Assembly: GCF_949987515.2 (NCBI RefSeq)
Contig: NC_082694.2
Coordinates: forward strand, 73,468,080-73,532,079
Source of the DNA: Delphinus delphis
Lineage: Eukaryota > Chordata > Mammalia > Artiodactyla > Delphinidae
Direction of reading: 5' to 3'
DNA length: 64,000 nt
Shown here: positions 1 through 11,086 of the stretch, piece by piece
Layout: every line of letters starts with the position of its first letter
How positions within the stretch are numbered: the first letter of the stretch is position 1
Translations under genes and position numbers: made by a program
The notes under the pieces: generated by a model
Databases searched by the model: none
Told to the model about the DNA's origin: nothing
The model's input: the letters and a program-made list of their open reading frames with translations, nothing else

Positions 1-172
1 AAGTCTGTGGTCTCAAGAAAAAGGGTGTATAACCCTCTTTATATGTTGCTGGGTTTGGTTTGTTGGTATTCTCCTGAGTGTGTTTGCATCTCTGTTCTTA
101 AGAGATATTGGTCTGTGTTTGTTTTCTTATGGTGTCTCTGTTTTTTGGTATCGGGTAATAGTGGCCTAAGGT
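1..172 (-). mobile_element. old L1 ORF2 fragment
   Basis: Read on the minus strand, this stretch follows the reverse-transcriptase part of mammalian L1 ORF2. The plus strand shows the familiar antisense wording around 'agagatattggtctgtgttt' and 'ttggtatcgggtaatagtgg'. It is heavily diverged, runs off the left edge and has no recognisable end. It is a decayed fragment with no coding capacity. Confidence 0.5.
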
Positions 173-229
173 TAAACTTTCTAAACAGATTTTTTATTTC
201 AGTTTTGCCATCACACCATGTGATACTTA

Positions 230-365
230 AGCTCCTGGGATCTGACACCCAGTTGCCTTCACCTAACATCAGCCTGGGGACGTTAGCAAGTGACTTCACA
301 TTTGCAGGCTCAATTCTCCTACTTGCAAAATCAGAATGATGACTATATCTGCTTCTTCCAGTAGA
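230..365 (+). repeat. MIR-like SINE fragment
   Basis: The stretch follows the core and 3' half of MIR: a gacaccca/cctgggg segment, then 'gcaagtgacttcac', a 'caattctcctacttgcaaaa' counterpart of the MIR 'cctcatctgtaaaa' phrase, and 'gaatgatgactata'. It is old and diverged, so the family call is tentative. Confidence 0.45.
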
Positions 366-781
366 ATCTAGGAAGGACAAGATTATGATTTGCTATCCTA
401 GCATCCACAGGTATTAGCTATCATTATTACTGGTCCTTCTTTAAGGTCAGTTTTCAAAATACCAACAAGCACTGAAATCAGCAAATATTTATTTATTTAC
501 CACCTCATATGCAAATTTCTGAGTTTTTCCCCATTTTATTAACAGAGGGATCTAAGATAGACTCTATTAACCTATAGCCTATCCTTTCAAGTTTCAGCCA
601 AACTCCAGTTTTTTTATGGTTCAATCGAGCACATGTTATAGGAGAAATATCAAAATATCCTAATATACATAAATATATATTCATTAATGGGTTATGAAAT
701 TAGTTTATAAGTGGTTACTAAGAAATTTCTTAATAACAAAGAAAAAAGAGGAGAGAAGATTTTAGTGTACATAAAAAAGAG
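366..781. other. unassigned AT-rich sequence
   Basis: No open frame, RNA gene or repeat could be recognised. The stretch is AT-rich with short poly(A) and TA-rich patches around 650-690. Confidence 0.6.
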
Positions 782-945
782 ACCAGAAACATCAGCATCA
801 CTGTGAACTTGTTAGAAAGGCAGGTTCTTGGGTACCACAGACCCACTGAATCAGAAACACTTGGAGTGGAGCTCAGGAATCCATGCTTTAACAAGTCATC
901 CAGGTGACTCTGATGCAGGCTGAAGAGGCTGAAGTTTGAGAACGA
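782..945 (-). mobile_element. MER5A-like hAT-Charlie MITE
   Basis: The plus strand reads through the reverse complement of MER5A in order: 'catcagcatcactgtgaact', 'ttgttagaaaggcaggttct', 'cccactgaatcagaaacact', 'ctttaacaagtcatccaggt', 'gactctgatgc' and 'aagtttgagaacgac'. It is a non-autonomous DNA transposon relic. It has a small internal duplication near its end ('ggctgaagaggctgaag'). Confidence 0.8.
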
Positions 946-954
946 CTAACAGAG

Positions 955-1105
955 TTTGGAGATCAGGGCTGTCAGTTAAAATCTTGGACCACTTCTTTAG
1001 TGCTGTTGTGAATTTAGGCAGATTATTCACACTCAACAAAGCCTGTATCTCAGGGTTGTTGAGAGAATTTAAATGAGATAATGCATATGTAAATACTGAA
1101 ACAAC
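955..1105 (+). repeat. MIR fragment
   Basis: The phrases 'taggcagattattcacactc', 'aagcctgtatctcagggttg' and 'aatttaaatgagataatgca' follow the MIR consensus in the sense direction, from the splice-like middle to the 3' part. A block seems to be missing between 'gcctgtatctc' and the upstream part. Confidence 0.6.
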
Positions 1106-1189
1106 TGAAAGTTGCAAAAAACTCTAAGCAGATATGTTTATGGGAGAGACACTCCAGAGCAGCCATGCAAGTCTCTTCAGGCGACAAAA

Positions 1190-1485
1190 GCAATATTCCA
1201 TGGATGCGTTCATATTTCTCAGCCTCCCTCACCGTTAACTTGAGGCCTGGTAACTGGTTGCTAGTTCCGGTGGGTGGATGGCCTGTGAGTGGGAGTGGTG
1301 TGTGTCGCTACCAGCCAGAGGCAGTTACAACCAGGGTGCTTCCTCCATTCTTTTGTTCTCCTGCCATGAAGCATACTTCCTGTCCTACTGGACCCCTTGA
1401 TCCAGAAATAAGTCTTTGTTGTGTTCAGCCACTGAGATTTCAGGAGTGATGTGTTGTGGCAGCTAGCATAAATTATCTGGGTCAG
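1190..1485 (+). mobile_element. ancient LTR end, MLT1-like
   Basis: The segment shows the layout of the 3' part of MaLR LTRs: 'gaaataagtctttgttgtgt' (polyadenylation-like region), 'cagccactgagatttcagga' and then a terminal 'ggcagctagcataaat'. The upstream part ('ggatggcctgtgagtgggag') also resembles interspersed-repeat wording, but I cannot assign the subfamily. Confidence 0.45.
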
Positions 1486-1737
1486 CAATATAGGAGGAAA
1501 AGCGATGAGAAAGAGAGTAAGATTGACAGTGAGATGTCAGATGGGGGAGAAGCTGGCTCAAAGAAAGAGATATTATCTCTTGATGAGAGGAAACAGATAC
1601 TGGACCAAGTCTTTACCTCCATAAGTCCTGGGAAGAAGACAGAGATCTCTAAAAGACTTAATACCAAAGGAAGGATAGGTAATTTTCTAGAAAATTGTTG
1701 TCTACTCAATGCCTGTGAAGGTGATGAATTCAGATAG
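1456..1737 (+). other. orphan Lys/Glu-rich open frame
   Basis: A 93-codon frame is open here only if a GTG is taken as the first codon; the first ATG in frame comes later, at about 1506. The predicted peptide is strongly charged, with clusters such as RRKSDEKESK and SLDERKQILDQ, then a segment SISPGKKTEISKRLNTKG. It follows directly on an old LTR end. An AG-rich stretch before 1494 and 'aggtaatttt' at about 1677 look like weak splice sites. I do not recognise the family, and a chance frame in decayed repeat sequence is the default explanation. Confidence 0.15.
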
Positions 1738-2489
1738 GTGTTCTCATTCTTTGGTGTAAAGTGGGAAGGGGATGGGATGGCTTGGGCCTGCTTCCCATAA
1801 AAACTACGGATTCTATATGTTAAAAGCAGACCCTATGCCAGGTCTCCTAATGGTTTTCTTGCCTTTATTTATATACTACCAACCCATTCTTTAAAATGCA
1901 TTTCTTTTCTTTTGCACCAAAAACTAGCCAGAAAACCACTGATGATCTGTTCACTTTCCTTTCTTCCCTTCAAGTTCAACATCTTGACATTTTTCTGAAT
2001 ATTTTCTTATTTTACGTTTAAATTATACTAGATGACTGGTATTTTACTGAATGCACCCTGGTCTTTTTAACATCAGTATATGTATCCCCCTGCAAAGTTT
2101 GACTTTCAGAGGTCAGATTATTATATCACATTTCAGGAAGGCTTCTCTGACTCCCTAATATTGAACAAGTTGTTATTACATGATGTCTCAAGGTACATAT
2201 TTAATGAATATTCATTGAAGAGGATAAAGAGAATGACAGCTTCTCCTGTATCTAAGGATGTATCTCAGGTTACCTAATTTTCTATTTAAAAACCTTTTGA
2301 TAGACACTTTTTGTTACAATATAAGGTGTGTAGACAACCGTTGTCTTAGACATAGGAACCCAAAATAATTTTCTGTGGCTTGAAATCTGTAGTGCAGAGC
2401 TGATTTCCTTGGGAAAGACATGGATTAATCTATATACAAACCATGATAACCTCCTTCTGCTTTTCCTTACAGCCTTCATTTTTGTGTTT
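1738..2489. other. unassigned AT-rich sequence
   Basis: No gene is recognised. The part around 2120-2220, with phrases like 'caggaaggcttctctgactc', faintly resembles the 3' region of an L2 LINE on the minus strand, but it is too diverged to call. Confidence 0.5.
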
Positions 2490-3000
2490 CCATCAGGGAT
2501 TATTTTACTATCATCTGAAATTATCTCAGAATTTATTCTAATTCAGGTATGCTGGCAATGAATTATTTAGCCTTTACATTTCTGAAAATGTATTTATTTC
2601 CGCTTAAATTTAAAATATGTTTTCTACATATAGAATTCTAGATTGACAGTCATTTTTTTCCAGAACATTAAAAATTTTTATTATTGACTTCCGTCTTCCA
2701 TAATTTCTGTTGAGATGTCAGTTGCTAATTTATTGTTGTGCCTTTAAAGGTACCTTTCCAAGTTTTACTGTTTTAGGATTCTTTTATTTTTATGTAGATT
2801 TCAACAGTTTTACTTTGTGTATTGGTGTGATTTTCTATGTATTTATTCTGCTTGGAGTATGCAAAGCATCATGAAACTGTGGATTGATATATTCAGCAAT
2901 TGTTCACCCAATATTCATATTTCTTCAAGTATTGCTTTCGTCCACTCTCTCTATCCTCTCTTACTGTGAATCCAGTTATAAAGAGTTTTACTTTTTTTTT
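2490..3000 (-). mobile_element. old L1/HAL1 ORF1-region fragment
   Basis: The plus strand carries the antisense wording of L1 ORF1: 'gctggcaatgaattatttag', 'ctgaaaatgtatttatttcc', 'agaattctagattgacagtc', 'gtatttattctgcttggagt' and 'atttcttcaagtattgcttt', in the expected order. Stops occur in all frames. It is a decayed fragment without recognisable ends. Confidence 0.6.
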
Positions 3001-4390
3001 TTTTGGTAACAAAATAATTGTATGTGATAGAGCTAATATTGTCTTCCTCAAAAGGATGTTTATCTTTTTTTTTTTTTTTTTTTCCTGCTAAGCAGATCGA
3101 TTGAGAGCCTATTCATATAAATTCTTAGAGGCTGACTTGACTTGAAGCTGGGTTGCTTTTTAGGTAAGCCTCCTACTTCTGATTCATTGCCTCTCTCAGG
3201 ACATATCTCTATAGGAAACACAGTTAAGAGCCTGTGGTGTTCACTGAGCCCTCTTCACCTAATGGGTCCTGAACTCTAGGCCTTTGTTCCTCAGCACCAA
3301 AGACTGCCAAATACTTGGCTCTACTTTTCAGAGATTTTTTTTTTTTTCCTTAGCATATTAGTCTCTTTCAGTGTACAGTTTACGAAGTTGGTAGTTATCT
3401 AATTGTAGGACTCAGTGATATTCTCCTTATTTTTAATCAAGATTTAGCTCTTCACATCTCTAGGTTTTTATTTCCACTAAATTGTTTGCTTTAGTTTTTC
3501 TTGCTAATTCATTGAAAGTTCCAGCTCAATTTCTTTTTTTCTACCCTTGAGTGGCAGACCTTCTACCACGACCCTTTGCCCAGGGTCCAGAGTCCACAAA
3601 GGCCCTAAGGTTAAAAGAAACTACAGGATGTTGGTTCACTTCTTTGAAGTTTCCTCTCTTATTAGATCCTATGTTCTTGATTCCTGGATGCCTCAGAGAG
3701 CCTTCAATGCCTTCAAATAAACTTATTTTGCTATGTTTTCTTTTCCTGGTTGGTTCTTGTTGACAGAACTGTTCAGCCATAAACTACCTGCCCTCCCCTC
3801 CATGTTAGCTGGAAGAGGTGGTGTTCTCCTTGATGTTTTGCAGTTCTCTGTCTACTGGTGAACTCATGCATTGGGTTGTATACATGATGACCAACTGGAT
3901 ATCATAATCTGTGTATTACCCTTTCTTATCAGTTTTACTTTTATACAGTATTTCCTGTATTTCTTATTAATTTTAAGGAACTCTTTTAAAATATATTTTA
4001 GATTTTAATTCCCTATCATTAGAAGACATTTCAAAAAGCTAATCCTAAACCATCTCCTCTCTGCTTATACTGTGCTGTCTTCCATGGAAGATTCCATTTC
4101 TTTTTAATATAGAAATTCATTATTTTTTTCTGTATGGTTTTGCTTATTTTATTCTTATTAAGAAATCTGTCCCTACTCTAAGAGTCTCTTCTGGTATCCT
4201 TCTATGTTCTCTATTATTAACTTATTTTACATTTTATGTTTATGCAATTTATGCAATTTAGACAATCGGGAGTGGCTGTGAAAACTCTGGACTTCAATCT
4301 TGTTTCTGATACAATTCTCCAATAAAAGGAATAGAGTCTCTTTAGAGAAATGTTTCATTCTATGACTAGGACAGGAAATGTACAAAATAA
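3001..4390. other. unassigned AT-rich sequence with T-runs
   Basis: Long T-runs occur at 2989-3003, 3066-3083 and 3340-3350. The region 4100-4240 has weak similarity to antisense L1 ORF2 ('aagaaatctgtccctactct'). No coding exon or RNA gene is recognised; the 70-79-codon overlapping frames near 3541-3780 look accidental. Confidence 0.5.
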
Positions 4391-7300
4391 GCTTGTAATA
4401 TCTTATAGAGCCATAAATAAGAAAGTGCTCAAAAAAAATAGATGACAGTACATTTCTTATCAGAAACAGTGCAAGTGAGAAGATGGTGAAGAAAAAAATC
4501 TTTAAAGTATTGCAAGAAAATACTGTCACCCTAGATTTTATACCCAGTTAAAAGTGTTTTTTTTCAATAATAAACATAAAATAAAGACTTCTTCTTAAAT
4601 AGAAAAGAGAAGAAGTTCATCAGCAGCAGACCTGCACAACAAGAAATGTTCAAGGAGGTCCCTGAGGCCAAGGAAAATGACACCAGAGTTATGTGGACAT
4701 TGAGGACACCAAAGAACAGAAACATTAAATATAGTAAAGATGTGGGCAACTATACATATTTTTTTTTATTGTTTAAACATCTTTTTAAAATAATTGACTG
4801 TTTAAACAAAAGTAATAGGAATGAAGTGAGGATTTATAATATATCTATATGGAAATATATGGCAACACTAGCATAAAGGCCTAGAGGGACAAAATAAGAG
4901 TATACTATTGTAATATTCTTATATGTGAAGTAGCATGGTACCAGTTAAAAGTAGACTGTGATAAATTAAAGACATATACTATAATCTCTAAAACAACCAC
5001 TAAAATAACAAAACAAAAATTATAGCTGATAAGTCAGCAAAGGATATTAAATGGAATTATTAAAAAATCTATTAACAGAAAAGAAAGCAGGAAAAGAAGA
5101 AAAAAATGGAACAAAAAATTGGAAAAGTTAAAAACAAAGAGTAAGATGATAGAATTAAACCTAATTAAATGAATTATCACATTACATACAAATGGTCTAA
5201 ATGATTAAAAAAATTTTAATGATTAAAAGACACAAGACTCAACTATACGCTGCACACATATAAAATATTTTAATTATATAGTCACTAATAGACAAAAAGA
5301 AAAGGAAAAATAAAGAAGTACTTTGCTCAGATTAGTCAAAAGAAAGTTGTAGCAGCTATATTAATACCAAAGTATAATTCAGAGAAAATAATATTACCTG
5401 GCATAAGGAAGATCATTTCAGCCAATAAAGGAGTCAATACATCCAAGGGAAATGCATGCCTAAAGGTGTATGTACTAATAACAGATCTTCAAAATACATG
5501 ATGCTGGAATTCCATGGCAGTCCAATGGTTAGGACTCTGTGCTTTCACTGCTGAGGGCCTGGGTTTGTGCTTCACTGTTGAGAGCCTGGGTTCGATCCCT
5601 GGTTGGGGAACTAAGATCCCACAAGCTGTGTGACCAAAAATAAAGTACTAAAAAAAAAATACATGAGGCAAAAATGAATGCAAATACAAGGAGAAAGAGA
5701 TAAAACCAAATTATACCTGGAGATTTCAATAACCTCTTTATAATTGATAGAACAAGGAGATAAAAAATCATCAAGGATATACAAGACTTGAACAACAATA
5801 GCAACCAACTGACCTACTGACATCTACAGAACACTCCAACCAATAGAATATACATTCTTTTTTCAAGGGCACATGAAATATTTTCCAAATTAAACAACAT
5901 TCTTGCCCACAAAAAAAAGCCTCAATAAATTTAAAAATGATTCAAGTCATATAAAGTATGTTCTCACACCACAATGAATTTAAATTAGAAATCAATAACA
6001 GAAAGCTTTCTGGAAAATTACTAGGTATTTGAAAATGATATAAGACATTTCTAAATAACCCAGGGACCAAGGAAAAAAACGAAAGTAGAAAATATTTTGA
6101 ACTGAATGTAAAACGAAAACACATCATATTAAAAATTGTGAGATATTGCTAAAGCAGTACTTAGTGGGAAATTTATAGCACTAAAAGCCTATGTTAGAAA
6201 AGATAAATGGTCTTAAATCAATGACCTCAGCTTCTACTGCATAACTAAATAAATAAGAGCAAATTAAAACCAAAGTAAGCTGAATAAACTAAATAATAAA
6301 GACCAGAGTTGAATTCACTGAAAAATTAAAAAGAAAGATGATAGAGAATCAAGTAAATCAAAGTCTGGTTCTTTCAGAAGATCAATAAACTTGGTAAAAC
6401 TTTAGACAGACTAATAAGAGAAAAGGAGAGAAATACAAATTACCAATATTGGGAATGACAATTGACGTCACTACATATTCTAAGAAATATTAAAAGGGTA
6501 ATGTGAAAATATTATAAACAAATTTATGTCAATAAATTTGGCAACTTAGATAAAATAAACAAATCCCTTGAAAGACATAAACTATCAAAGCTTACTCAAA
6601 GATTAAATAGATAATATGAATAGACCTGTTATCTATTAAATAAATTGAATTTATAGTTAAAACCTTTCTGCAAAGAAAACTCCAGGCCCATATGTTTTTA
6701 CTTGTGAATTCTACCAAGTAATTAAGGAAGAAATTAAATCAGTTATACACAAAGTGATCTAGAAAATTGAAAAGGTGAGAGTATTCCCAACTCAGTATAT
6801 GAGACCAGAATTATTGATACCAAAATAAGACAAAGACATAAAAATAACAACAGCAACAAACATTTGGGTGTAATCTCCTTCATGAGTATTGATTACAAAT
6901 ATTCAAGTAAAATGCTATTAAATCATGTTTAACAGTATATAAAAAGAATAATAGATCATGATCAGTTCTGGGGTTTATCACAGAAATGCAATGTTGGTTT
7001 AGCACGCAAAGATCCATCAGTGTTATTCAACATATTAACAAATTAAGAAATAAAACATAGGATCATCTTAAGTAGATGCAGAAGAGCATTTGATAAAACT
7101 CAACATTCATTCCTGATAAAAACACTCAGCAAACTAGGAACAGCAGGAAACTTCATCATTTTGATAAAGGAAATTTATTAATACTAACATCATACTCGAT
7201 AGTAAAAGGCAAAATGCCTTTCCTCAAAGATCAAGATCAACAATAAGATGTTCTCCCATCACTCCTTTTCTCTTTCTATTGCACTGACCACTGCAATAGT

Positions 7301-7948
7301 GAGAGAGGATAAAATAAAAGACATTCAGTTGAAAAGGAAGGAGTAAAAGTGTTTTATTCAAAGACAAAATCATCTACGTAGAAAATTCAAGGGAATCTAC
7401 CAAAAAAAAACCTATGAGAACTAAGATGTTAATCTGCAAGTTTGTAAGATAAATGAGTCATACACAAAACTCAATTTTATTTCTATGATTGGAAATTAAA
7501 ATAAAAAGATACCACTTAAAATAACATAAAAAATAAATTATATAGGCAGAAATCTCGCAAAATATGTATAAGATTTTCAATCTGAAAACTATAAAATGTT
7601 GCTGAGAGAAGTTAAAATATATCTAAATAAATGGAGAGATATACTATGTTCAAAGGTAGAAAGATTTGATAGTTTTAAAATTTTAATTCTCCTCAACTTG
7701 ATCTATAGATTCAATGAAACAATACTATACTCTTAGCTCATTTTTTGTAGATATTGCTAAGCTGATTATAAAATTCATCTGGAAATGCAAAAGACTCAGA
7801 ATAGACAAAACAAGTTTGAAAAATAACAAAGTTTGAGAGTTCAGTACATACTCTAAGGTTAAACAAATGGTGAGGCATTGGCATAAAGATAGACAAATAG
7901 ATCAGTGAAACATAGTGCATACAGAAATAGACCTACACATATATGTCC
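4391..7948 (+). mobile_element. old L1 (L1M-type), left segment
   Basis: This is a decayed L1 in sense orientation. It begins in the end of ORF1 ('gcaagaaaatactgtcaccc', 'agattttatacccagttaaa', 'catcagcagcagacctgcac'). It passes through the long inter-ORF region typical of older mammalian L1s (4640-5050) and then through ORF2: endonuclease part around 5160-6000, reverse-transcriptase part to about 7850. All frames are broken many times. A SINE sits inside at 5506-5655, and the element is interrupted at about 7948 by an unrelated insert, resuming near 8769. Autonomous activity is impossible. Confidence 0.85.
5491..5666 (+). repeat. CHR-1-type tRNA-derived SINE with TSD
   Basis: The SINE body runs from 5506 ('ggaattccatggcagtccaa') through a box-B-like 'ggttcgatccc' to an A-run ending near 5655. 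It is flanked by a perfect 11-bp target-site duplication, aaaatacatga, at 5491-5501 and 5656-5666, inside the old L1. It is unusual in having the segment before box B duplicated: 'gctttcactgctgagggcct' is followed by a near copy 'gcttcactgttgagagcctg'. Confidence 0.9.
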
Positions 7949-8768
7949 TTTCTGTGTGTTACTGATTATTACAGTCCCATGGGACCAGGCACATAAGCTT
8001 TTCTGGCCTCTAGTGCCAGGTGATCAAGAAGCATTGCCTTGGTACAGCTGCAAAAATTGGAGCACCAGACTCATGCAAAAACTCTCCTCCAGGAGACACT
8101 GTTGCTCTGGAGCTTGGCTGAGGGAGACTGCAAAGATGGCGCCAACCAGTCTCTGTCCCAGAGAATGTCCTCACAGACTCCTGGATGTGTGTGTTAATAT
8201 AGAAGCCCACCCTTCAGGCCAGCACTTAATATAAGCAGGTGAGCTTCCTTTACTTTAAGTGTGGGCATGAATGGCTTTTTCTGAGCTGGGCCCTGGGGCA
8301 GGTCAGTCCAAGCACCAGACCCCTCTAAGAGAAGCTTCTCAGATTGTTAGAGTCTTTTAGGTCTTGGGATGTGAGCCCTAGTTGGTTTTTAAAGCCCCAG
8401 ATGTTTGGGGGGCTCGTCTCTCAAGTGTACTTCCCCAAAGTCAGGATGTCTGATGTGGCATCCCAACCCCTCCGTCCTCAGGGAGAAGCTCTGGGCTCCA
8501 CGTTCCTTCCTGGTTGTGGGTTGCTGCATCAAGGGTGGGGTTTATGGTGAGATTGTGTCCCAGCCCCTCTTACCCACCTTGATGTGGTTTTCTTCTCGTT
8601 TACCCGATGTGTACTCGTCTCTCAGCCAGCCTTTAGTTTTTTCAAGCAGAAATGTTCCGTATGTAGCTATAGAATCAGTGTGTCTGTGGGAGGAGGTGAG
8701 TTCAGGATGTTCCTGTGCTCCCTTCTTGAACTGGAATTCCAAAACAGATCTGAAAACCTCATTTTGGC
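7949..8768. mobile_element. unclassified insert in old L1, LTR-like
   Basis: The L1 ORF2 reading is interrupted here. It stops after 'agacctacacatatatg' and resumes at 'gcaaaggtatttcaatgg' near 8772. The inserted block is visibly richer in G and C than the L1 around it. It has phrases such as 'caaagatggcgccaaccagt' and 'gtgggaggaggtgagttcag', the latter known to me from a widespread interspersed repeat I cannot name. Reading it as TG...CA with flanking tata/taga would fit a solo LTR with a 4-bp duplication carrying one mismatch, but this is not firm. Open frames of up to 143 codons inside it match nothing I recognise. Confidence 0.5.
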
Positions 8769-9654
8769 ATAGATGCAAAGGTATTTCAATGGAGAAAGAG
8801 CAGTCTTTTCCAAGAACAATAGTGGGACAATTGTAGTCAAAATTTTAAATCAAATTTTAAATTAATCAAAGTTTAAAGCTTCTGTCTTTTGAAAGATATC
8901 CTCAGGAGAATGAAAAGATAAGCCATAAATTGGGAGAAAATATTTGCAAAACATATATCTGACATAGGACTTATATTCAGAATATACAAAGACTTTTCAA
9001 AATAATAAGAAAACAATTCATTTTTTAAAAAATGTAGCCAAAAAACTTGAATAGAAAGTTTACCAGAGAAGACACAAGGATGGCAAATAAACACATGAAA
9101 ATATGACCAAATAATTATTAGGGAAATGCAAACTAAAACCACAATGAGAAATCACTACAGACCTATTTAGAATGGCTAAAATATTAAAAAGACCGACCAT
9201 ACCAAGTGTTGCTAATGGTGAAGTAAATAGGACTTTCATACATTGATGATGGGAATGTAAAGTGATGAAGTCATTTTGGAAACAGTTTGGCAGTTTCTTA
9301 CAAAGTAAATCATTCACCTACTGTGATCCAGCCATTCTACCACTGGGTATTTATCTAAGAGAAAATACGTTCATACAAAGACACATTCATAGTAACTTAT
9401 TTGTTGTAGGCCAAAATGGAAACAGCCCAAATATCACTCAATAAGTGAATGGATGATATTTTTAGTTGCAATATATCTATAAAATGAGAAACTAACACAA
9501 CATTTTAAGTCAACTATACTCCAATAAAAATTTTTCAAAAAAGAAATGAAACAACAATGCAATTAAAAAAAACAAAATGAACAACTGACATATGATTTAA
9601 TGTGGATGAATTATGGTGAGTGAAAGAAGTCAGACAAAAAGGATACATACTCCA
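8769..9654 (+). mobile_element. old L1 (L1M-type), right segment
   Basis: This continues the L1 of 4391-7948. The order of ORF2 C-terminal phrases is kept: 'aaattgggagaaaatatttg', 'gggaaatgcaaactaaaacc', 'gtgatccagccattctacca', 'caataagtgaatggatgata'. The 3' part near 9580-9654 ('gtgagtgaaagaagtcagac') is where it ends against a second L1. A short foreign L1 tail is lodged at about 9487-9545. Confidence 0.8.
9487..9545 (+). mobile_element. very short L1 3' tail insertion
   Basis: The phrase 'aacacaacattttaagtcaa' followed by 'ctatactccaataaaaattt' is the extreme 3' end of ruminant/cetacean-type L1s. Here it interrupts ORF2 sequence of an older L1, with similar bases on both sides (aatgagaaac and aatgaaac). 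It fits a severely 5'-truncated insertion of about 50 bp. Confidence 0.5.
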
Positions 9655-10987
9655 GCAAATGATTTTGTGAATATCAACAAACTGATTCTAAAGTTTATAT
9701 GGAGAGGAAAAGGACTCAGATAAGTCAACACAGTATTAAAGATGATGAACATCGCTGGGGGCCTGACACTGCCTGATTCAAGACTTACTGTAAAGCTACA
9801 GTAATCAAGACAGAGTGGTACTGGTGTAAGAGTAAACAAATAGATCAATGGAACAGAGTAAAGATATCAGAAATAGATCCACTTAAGCATAGTAAATTGG
9901 TCTTTGACAAAGGGAGAAAAGGCTATACAATGATCTCTTCAACAAATGGTGCTGGAATAATGGGAAATCCATATGCAAAAAAGTGAATCTGGAAACAGAC
10001 CTTATGCCCTTCACAAAAATTAACTAAAAATGGATCACAGACCTAAACATAAAACACAAAACTATAAACTCCTAGAAGATAACATAGGAGAAAACCTAGA
10101 TGACCTCGGATATGGTAATACTATTTGGCTACAACATCAAAGGCCTGATCTGTGAAAGAAATCATATATAAGCTGAATTTCGTTACAATTAAAATTTCTG
10201 CTGTGTGAAACATAATGTCAAGATAATTGGAAGACAAGCCACACACTGACAGAAAATATTTGCAAGAGATACATCTAATAAAGGACTGTTATTCAAAATA
10301 TACAAAAAACTTAAAATTCAACAATAAGAAAACAAACAATCCAATTAAAAAATGAGCCAAAGGTGTTAACAGATACCTCACCAATGAAGATGTACAGATG
10401 GCAAATAAACGTATGAAAAGATCCTCCATATCATATGACATCAGGGGAATGCAAATTAAAACAGTGAGATATCACTACACACCTATCGGAATGGCCAAAA
10501 ATCTAAAACCAGAACAACACCAAATACTGTCAAAGATGTGGAGGAATGAAAAATGGAATGAAGCATGGAATGAAAAATGGTGCAGCCACGCTGGAGGACA
10601 GTTAGTTTGGTGTTTTTTTATAAAAATACATATAACCTTACTATAAGATCCAGCCATCACACTTCTTGGTATTAACACAAAAGAGTTGAAAATATATGTC
10701 AACACAAAATCTGCACAAGAGTGTTTATAACAGCTTTATCCATAATTGCCAAAGTGTAGAAGCAGTCAAGATGCCCTTTAGTAAGTGAATGGATAAACAA
10801 ACAGACAATGAGATATTATTCAACTCTAAAAAAAGAACTATCAACCAATGAAAATGCATGGAGAAAACTTAGATGAATCGTACTAGTGAAAGAAGCCAAT
10901 ATGAAAAGTTTGCACACTGTATGTATGATTCCAGCTGTATGACAGTCTTCAAAAGGCAAAACTATGGAGACATTAAAAAGATCAGTG
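9655..10987 (+). mobile_element. second old L1, 3' half, left segment
   Basis: The sequence starts inside ORF2 ('atatcaacaaactgattcta') and runs through the C-terminal half to the 3' UTR, in sense direction and with many stops. A frame at 10398-10646 keeps part of the C-terminal protein pattern. A 12-bp unit is repeated three times at 10544-10579. The element is cut at 10987 by the younger L1 and resumes at 16413. Confidence 0.85.
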
Positions 10988-10989
10988 AT

Positions 10990-11086
10990 GAAGGAGTACT
11001 TCTCAGAACTTCTAGTGCCAGTGTTCTTGCCCCCACGGTGGGCCACAGCCACCCCCAGCCTCTGCAGGACACCCTCCAACACTAGC
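10990..11086 (-). other. inverted 5'-UTR segment of the younger L1
   Basis: This piece, from 'aaggagtacttctcagaact' to 'ccaacactagcag', reads in the same direction as 40065-40175, although the L1 at 34.8-40.3 kb has the opposite orientation. It is therefore the reverse complement of L1 5' UTR. It joins sense 5' UTR at 'cctcatccatcagagggcag' (about 11087), and about 200 bp of the UTR between the two parts is missing. This is the arrangement produced by twin priming during reverse transcription. Confidence 0.8.

Noticed and set aside
5506..5655. tRNA gene candidate from box-A/box-B-like words in SINEs
   Set aside because: The SINE heads are tRNA-derived, but no cloverleaf with acceptor pairing is present and A-rich tails and duplications show retroposons.
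8405..8836. 143-codon plus-strand frame
   Set aside because: It spans the unclassified insert and runs into L1 text at 8769, so it crosses an element boundary and cannot be an ancestral gene.
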